Shown here in pieces: positions 42,148 to 46,364 of a stretch of DNA of 46,364 nt; the stretch's first letter is position 1, and each line of letters starts with the position of its first letter. The translations under genes were made by a program, and so were the position numbers. Where the stretch lies: positions 1-46,364 of the forward strand of contig JALWLL010000053.1 in NCBI GenBank assembly GCA_026996295.1. The letters are read 5' to 3'. The notes under the pieces were generated by a model. It ran no database searches, was not told the DNA's origin, and worked only from the letters and a program-made list of their open reading frames with translations. The stretch is from Sulfurimonas sp. (GTDB lineage: Bacteria; Campylobacterota; Campylobacteria; Campylobacterales; Sulfurimonadaceae).

Positions 42148-43184
42148 TGAAAGAGCAGAAACTATTTGACATTGTTGTTGACTCCATTACCCAGAGGCTC
42201 TCTACATGCTCTGTTAGGTGTATTGTCATTCGTTTAGGTTTATTTGTTCTAGTTTTGCCTATACTCCTTGTTTATCTGTGCACGCTCCTCTTTTGTGATA
42301 GCTTTTCGGCATTGTTATTTCGTTACTCCCTTATCCTTTCTGCTTTATTTACCCCGCTTTTTATTATTGTGCTTCTTGGGTTTGTAAAACGAACAAGGGA
42401 GCTAAAGGAGCAACTGCTCAAAGAGAGAGAAAAAAGCAAACAAAAAGACATTATGCTCTTTGAGCAGGCACGTTTTGTGCTCATGGGGGAGATGATGGCC
42501 AATATTTCGCATCAGTGGAAACAGCCCCTCAACACTATAAATTTGGCAATACTAACAGCAAAAACCTCCACAAAAAGCGATGCTGAGCTTGAAAAATATT
42601 TTGATATTATGGAAGATAACGTCACCTATTTGGCTACGACTATTGATGATTTTATCTCCTTTTTTGATAAAAAAACCTACTCTAAGATGAGAGAATTGGA
42701 CCTTATTATAAAAGAGATCAGAAGCATTATAGATGCACATATAAAAAACAGATATATTACACTTACTATCGAGGTTGAAGTAAACAACGGCGAAGTATTG
42801 ATAGCATCTTCCATATCACAGGTAGTTCTCAACTTGTTAAATAACGCAAAAGATGCTTTTGATGATAATATGGAAGAAAAAACCATAAACCTCAAGTTTA
42901 CGACCCTGTATGATGGCTTGAGAATAGAGTGTTGTGATAACGGAAGAGGGATCCCTTTGGAGATTCAAGATAAAATCTTTGACCCTTACTTCACTACAAA
43001 AGAGAAAACTCAAGGTACGGGTATAGGTTTGTATATGTCCAAACAAATAATAGAGCAAATTTTTAACGGTAGTATAGAGCTAAGTAACTCATGCAGTATG
43101 GGTGATGTTTGCAGAACAAATACATGCTTTAAGATAACCCTTCCTTATTCGAAAAACTGCACATTAAAAGAGGTCAAACAATGA
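42144..43184 (+). CDS. orphan membrane histidine kinase
   Basis: A 346-residue kinase. Two membrane helices (about 30-50 and 58-80) are almost back to back, leaving hardly any periplasmic sensor. A coiled coil leads to the phosphorylation site H123 in [18 protein letters not shown], and the ATPase domain has [10 protein letters not shown] (N box), CDNGRGIP (G1), FDPYFTTK and [10 protein letters not shown] (G2). It should autophosphorylate and pass phosphate to a receiver protein, but no response regulator is adjacent. The ATG overlaps the dxr stop and its own stop overlaps tsaD (ATGA). It could sense membrane state; this is speculation. Confidence 0.9.
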   Translation: MMKEQKLFDIVVDSITQRLSTCSVRCIVIRLGLFVLVLPILLVYLCTLLFCDSFSALLFRYSLILSALFTPLFIIVLLGFVKRTRELKEQLLKEREKSKQKDIMLFEQARFVLMGEMMANISHQWKQPLNTINLAILTAKTSTKSDAELEKYFDIMEDNVTYLATTIDDFISFFDKKTYSKMRELDLIIKEIRSIIDAHIKNRYITLTIEVEVNNGEVLIASSISQVVLNLLNNAKDAFDDNMEEKTINLKFTTLYDGLRIECCDNGRGIPLEIQDKIFDPYFTTKEKTQGTGIGLYMSKQIIEQIFNGSIELSNSCSMGDVCRTNTCFKITLPYSKNCTLKEVKQ

Positions 43185-44164
43185 TACTGAGCATAGAGAG
43201 CTCTTGTGATGACAGCGCCATAGCGATCACTGAGATAGCAAGTAAAAAGCTGCTTTTTCATAAAAAAATCTCTCAGGAGCTTGAGCACTCCGTATATGGC
43301 GGTGTTGTCCCTGAACTCGCGGCACGACTTCATGCTGAAGCATTGCCAAAGATCTTACAGGAGTGTGAACCCTATTTTGATAAGCTCAAAGCGGTTGCTG
43401 TAACATCTACTCCGGGACTTGCGGTAACGCTCGTGGAGGGGGTAAGTATGGCAAAGGCGATAGCGGTGTCGCTTGGTATTGAGCTTATCGGTGTGAACCA
43501 TCTTATAGGGCATATCTACTCACTCTTTATAGAAAAAGAGACCACCTTTCCTTTAACGGTGTTGTTGGTCTCAGGGGGCCATACGCAGGTGATGGAGGTG
43601 AAAGGTCTTTGTGAGATCACCACTGTGGCTAAAAGTATGGATGACAGTTTTGGTGAGAGTTTTGATAAGGTTGCAAAAATGATGGGACTTGGCTATCCCG
43701 GAGGTCCTCTCATAGAAAAACTTGCCAAAGAGGGTAACAGGAAAGCCTATAACTTTACCGTACCGCTGCATCAGTCTCCACTCATAGCATTTTCCTACTC
43801 AGGACTTAAAAACGCAGTACGTTTGGCAGTGGAAGCTGCCGGTGAAGATAAAACAAAATACAGTGATATCGCAGCTTCTTTTGAGCATATTGCTACCAAA
43901 CATCTGACTATGAAGCTAAAAAAGTACTTTAAAACACATCCTCCAAAGAATTTTGCCATAGTGGGTGGTGCAAGTGCAAACCTTTATTTGCGCGCTCAAG
44001 TAGAGGAGTTGTTGCAGCCTTATGGTGCAAAGTTGCTTGTGAGTGAACTTCAATATTGTTCAGATAATGCCGCAATGATAGGCAGGGTCGCTATAGAGAT
44101 GTATGAGAAAAAACAGTTTTGCTCTTTAGATGAGCTAGAGATTGTTCCAAAAAGTAAACTTTAA
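43181..44164 (+). CDS. tsaD: tRNA N6-adenosine threonylcarbamoyltransferase subunit TsaD
   Basis: A 327-residue Kae1/TsaD ATPase-fold protein, about the usual length. [19 protein letters not shown], metal-binding H107 and H111 ([10 protein letters not shown]), [31 protein letters not shown] and [12 protein letters not shown] are the family motifs. With TsaB and TsaE it transfers the threonylcarbamoyl group to A37 of ANN-decoding tRNAs; partners are not in this window. The start overlaps the kinase stop by 4 nt. About 110 bp of AT-rich DNA follows before tpx. Confidence 0.96.
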   Translation: MILSIESSCDDSAIAITEIASKKLLFHKKISQELEHSVYGGVVPELAARLHAEALPKILQECEPYFDKLKAVAVTSTPGLAVTLVEGVSMAKAIAVSLGIELIGVNHLIGHIYSLFIEKETTFPLTVLLVSGGHTQVMEVKGLCEITTVAKSMDDSFGESFDKVAKMMGLGYPGGPLIEKLAKEGNRKAYNFTVPLHQSPLIAFSYSGLKNAVRLAVEAAGEDKTKYSDIAASFEHIATKHLTMKLKKYFKTHPPKNFAIVGGASANLYLRAQVEELLQPYGAKLLVSELQYCSDNAAMIGRVAIEMYEKKQFCSLDELEIVPKSKL

Positions 44165-44229
44165 ACTTAAAAATAGCTTATGTGATAACAGCTCTTTTCT
44201 AATTAAGAGTAAAATTATCCGATTTAAAA

Positions 44230-44235
44230 TATACT
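44230..44235 (+). promoter_or_regulatory. possible -10 box of tpx
   Basis: TATACT lies 39 bp before the tpx ATG in AT-rich DNA; a TAAAAT overlaps it. Confidence 0.3.
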
Positions 44236-44274
44236 TCTGTTAACAAAACAAAAATATAAAAATAAGGAGCCAAA

Positions 44275-44778
44275 ATGGCAACTACAAAATTTAAAGGTAC
44301 AGACGTAGAGTTATTAGGAAATGAAGTAAATGTTGGTGACAAAGCACCAGAGGTTACAGTTGTAAACTCTGATGGTTTAGGTGATGTTACAGTTGGTGGC
44401 GCTCAAGGCGTTAAACAACTTATCATTGTTGTTCCTTCACTAGATACAGGTGTATGTGCTACTGAAACTCGTAACTTCAATGCAAAAGCTTCTAACTTAG
44501 AAGGTGTTAAAACTACTGTTGTTTCTATGGACCTTCCATTTGCTGCAGGTAGATTCTGTTCAGCTGAGGGGATCGACAAGTTAACTGTTGCTTCTGACTT
44601 TAGAAACAAAGATTTCGCTAACGCTTATGGTGTACTTCTTGGTGGTTCTGTTCTTGCAGGTGTTACTTGTAGAGCAATCTTCGCTATCGATGAAAACGGA
44701 ATAGTAACTTACAAAGAGATCGTTCCAGAGATCACTGAAGAGCCTAAATACGACGAAGCTATCGCTGCAGTTAGCTAA
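44275..44778 (+). CDS. tpx: thiol peroxidase
   Basis: A 167-residue atypical two-Cys peroxiredoxin with family length. The peroxidatic Cys61 sits in VPSLDTGVCATETRNF and the resolving Cys95 in GRFCSAEG, the same positions as in E. coli Tpx. It reduces hydrogen peroxide and organic peroxides with thioredoxin electrons, in cytosol or periplasm; no signal peptide is seen, so cytosol is likely. A strong AAGGAG precedes the ATG. Codon use (GTT, GCT, ACT rich) differs from its neighbours in the way typical of highly expressed genes. It is a single-gene unit ended by a hairpin. Confidence 0.97.
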   Translation: MATTKFKGTDVELLGNEVNVGDKAPEVTVVNSDGLGDVTVGGAQGVKQLIIVVPSLDTGVCATETRNFNAKASNLEGVKTTVVSMDLPFAAGRFCSAEGIDKLTVASDFRNKDFANAYGVLLGGSVLAGVTCRAIFAIDENGIVTYKEIVPEITEEPKYDEAIAAVS

Positions 44779-44803
44779 GCCAAAACAAAAAGCTTATTCA
44801 AAT

Positions 44804-44840
44804 CGCCGCCTATTTTGTGGGTGGCGTAACTTGAGTTTTT
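44804..44840 (+). terminator. probable tpx terminator
   Basis: CGCCGCC (44804-44810) pairs with GGTGGCG (44820-44826), with one G-T pair and a 9-nt loop. A run of five T ends at 44840 after a 9-nt gap, so termination may be imperfect. Confidence 0.5.
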
Positions 44841-44881
44841 AAGGTGTCCACTTAGAACTCATTTTATTTTTCCTCCTATTT

Positions 44882-44907
44882 ATTAGGGCTTTGTCCCTAA
44901 TTTATTT
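44882..44907 (+). terminator. second hairpin between tpx and the outer-membrane gene
   Basis: ATTAGGG/CCCTAAT is a perfect 7-bp stem with loop CTTTGT, followed by TTATTTCC. It may be a backup terminator of tpx. Confidence 0.4.
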
Positions 44908-44936
44908 CCTTAAGTTTACCTCATAAATCACTTAGC

Positions 44937-44942
44937 TATAAT
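44937..44942 (+). promoter_or_regulatory. putative -10 box of the outer-membrane barrel gene
   Basis: TATAAT lies 26 bp before the ATG at 44969. Confidence 0.5.
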
Positions 44943-44968
44943 ACACCATATCTATTTTGGAGTATTTT

Positions 44969-45718
44969 ATGAAAAAAATGTTATCTACTTTAGTGTGTGC
45001 TACGCTTTTAGCTACAACAACACTCAGTGCTGATTTTTTAAGAGTTGAACTTGGAGCAGGTATGTGGGGGCAAACACCAAGTGGTGAGATGAGCTATACA
45101 ACTTCAGGTGTAACCGCAACGGATATATCTGATGAAACACAAGATGCTCAGCCGTATGTGTGGATATTTATTAAACATCCGGTTCCGATTATTCCAAACT
45201 TTCGCTTGGAATATTCAAATGTTTACAATACAGGTTCTGCTACCGGTACGTTTAAAGATTTTAGCATCCCTGCAGGGCAGACTTCTCAAACAACTTTGGA
45301 GATGACTCAGTATGATATTACTCCGTATTACAATATTTTAGACAATACATTTTGGATCACACTTGATCTTGGAGTGAATCTTAAAGCTCTAAACACTGAC
45401 TATACAGCAAAACCAACACTTGGGTTTGCCGGTTATTCAGATAGTTCTTCAGTCGTTGTTCCAATGCTTTATGTAAGAACAAGGGTTCAGATTCCTACAA
45501 CAGATCTTGGTCTTGAAGCGGATGTAAAATATATCTCCTATGACGGCTCAACACTGTATGATGCCAGAGCGAAGGTTGATTATACTTTGGATTTTATCCC
45601 TCTTATTCAGCCTGCTTTAGAGGTGGGTTACAGAGTACAAAAAGTGTATATTGATGATGATGTCAAAGTGGACTTTGATTTTGCCGGTGTATATGCCGGT
45701 TTGATGCTTCGTTTTTAA
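44969..45718 (+). CDS. TIGR04219-like outer-membrane beta-barrel protein
   Basis: About 249 residues. The signal peptide is MKKMLSTLVCATLLATTTLS, with TTGGAG six nt before the ATG; an in-frame TTG at 44957 would lie in that site. The mature start FLRVELGAGMWGQTPSGEMS and the strand-rich body with FIKHPVPIIPNFRLEYSNV and YDITPYYNILDNTFWITLDL match the TIGR04219 outer-membrane family; the protein ends in LMLRF with terminal Phe. The function is unknown. It stands alone with its own promoter and converges on murB. Confidence 0.82.
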   Translation: MKKMLSTLVCATLLATTTLSADFLRVELGAGMWGQTPSGEMSYTTSGVTATDISDETQDAQPYVWIFIKHPVPIIPNFRLEYSNVYNTGSATGTFKDFSIPAGQTSQTTLEMTQYDITPYYNILDNTFWITLDLGVNLKALNTDYTAKPTLGFAGYSDSSSVVVPMLYVRTRVQIPTTDLGLEADVKYISYDGSTLYDARAKVDYTLDFIPLIQPALEVGYRVQKVYIDDDVKVDFDFAGVYAGLMLRF

Positions 45719-45726
45719 GAGCTTTT

Positions 45727-46364
45727 TTATACTTTTTTGGGTTTTGTAAGTGGTGAGTCTTCACCCATAAACCCCTCTTCTAAAACAACAATTTCACACT
45801 CAAGCCATATATCAAAAGCTTTATAAACCCTTTTTTGTGCCTCTTGAATCAGCCATAGTGCATCTCTAAATGTTCCACCGCCGGTATTTACCAAAAAATT
45901 TGCATGTTCTTTGCTAAAACACATGGCTCCTCGCATATAACCTTTGAGCCCGACCGCCTCTATGAGTCTGCCGGCATAATCATTTTTTGGATTTTTAAAA
46001 CAGCTTCCAGCCGAGGGAGTGGAGGGTTGATTGGCGCGCATCTTCTTAAAAAGACCAACTTGTGCCTCATCAAACCCATACGCAAGAGAAAAGCTCGCTT
46101 GCAAAACAGGTTCTTTTATATCGGTATATCTGTACCCATATTCAATGGCATCTTTTGTTTGTACGCCAGAAGGTGTTGTAATACTGTAGAGGTGGTTACA
46201 TATCTCATGCTCTTTCATCCCTGCATTCATAGATACGAGTCCTCCGAGTTTGCCCGGCAGGTGGGAAAGAAACTCAAAGTTTGCTATATTGTTTTTTTTA
46301 CAAAAGGAGGCGATCTTTCCAGATGGTGTCGCTCCTCCTATTTTTAAAAGGGTATCTTCTATGT
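45727..46364 (-). CDS. murB: UDP-N-acetylenolpyruvoylglucosamine reductase, N-terminus beyond the window
   Basis: The frame stays open to the right edge: upstream of the ATG at 46230 it still encodes family sequence (LLKIGGATPSGK, then FEFLSHLPGKLGGLVSMNAG), so that ATG is internal and the gene is cut. About 211 residues are visible. The FAD-domain motif PGKLGGLVSMNAG, the catalytic Ser in STPSAGSCFKNP and the proton-donor Glu in LECEIVVLEE identify MurB. It reduces the enolpyruvyl group to UDP-MurNAc with NADPH during peptidoglycan precursor synthesis in the cytosol. It converges with the barrel gene, leaving 8 nt between the stops. Confidence 0.93.
   Translation of the reverse strand, partial: IEDTLLKIGGATPSGKIASFCKKNNIANFEFLSHLPGKLGGLVSMNAGMKEHEICNHLYSITTPSGVQTKDAIEYGYRYTDIKEPVLQASFSLAYGFDEAQVGLFKKMRANQPSTPSAGSCFKNPKNDYAGRLIEAVGLKGYMRGAMCFSKEHANFLVNTGGGTFRDALWLIQEAQKRVYKAFDIWLECEIVVLEEGFMGEDSPLTKPKKV

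Noticed and set aside
45727-46230. A short complete murB starting at 46230
   Set aside because: The frame continues to the window edge and the upstream residues match MurB, so the gene is cut and not shortened.

Overview
The window looks like chromosomal DNA from a free-living, sulfur-oxidiser-type Campylobacterota (Sulfurimonas/Sulfuricurvum-like). This rests on the low-GC, densely packed genes, the cdsA-dxr pair, the split Aer-type PAS/transducer pair, the many c-di-GMP proteins and the protein flavour overall; the genus is inference. I see no rRNA, tRNA, CRISPR array, insertion sequence or phage gene. Both edge genes are cut: a DUF318/YraQ-type permease on the left and murB on the right.

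Layout. 1-3702: permease end, an ATP-grasp/helix-hairpin-helix fusion protein and a coiled-coil membrane protein. 3713-7182 (minus): a tetraheme cytochrome, a membrane diguanylate cyclase and a double-receiver diguanylate cyclase in one tight operon. 7415-10428: a small membrane protein, then lapG-lapD (periplasmic protease and its c-di-GMP receptor). 10495-14087 (minus): a B12-binding radical SAM protein and a two-protein aerotaxis-like receptor (Aer-type PAS plus a transducer with a zinc-binding CZB domain). 14184-17626: an MFS carrier, two DUF481-like outer-membrane barrels and mscS. 17707-21889 (minus): a GGDEF-EAL receptor next to a periplasmic binding protein, then rhodanese and DUF309 proteins. 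22006-24810: a SUV3-type helicase. 24820-26641: cobT and a glycerophosphodiester phosphodiesterase. 26681-27949: a UMF1-family MFS protein. 27946-38259 (minus): a long cobalamin block. 38609-45718 (plus): an NFACT protein, a charged small protein, cdsA-dxr-histidine kinase-tsaD, tpx and an outer-membrane barrel.

Two themes dominate. The first is c-di-GMP signalling. Two diguanylate cyclases with intact active and inhibitory sites, one apparently active GGDEF-EAL protein and a degenerate LapD receptor lie within about 16.5 kb. Three of the four are linked to a periplasmic partner gene: a cytochrome, the LapG protease or a solute-binding protein. The second is cobalamin. Uptake genes (btuB, btuF, btuD, btuC) run with almost no gaps into nucleotide-loop assembly genes (cobD, cobQ, cbiB). 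Between them lie an APH-fold kinase and a cysteine-rich protein, which I propose supply and support the aminopropanol-phosphate branch (the missing L-threonine/L-serine kinase step).

Functions are assigned from motifs read by eye. Starts were chosen from ribosome-binding sites, overlaps and family N-termini, and differ from the longest possible frame in several genes.
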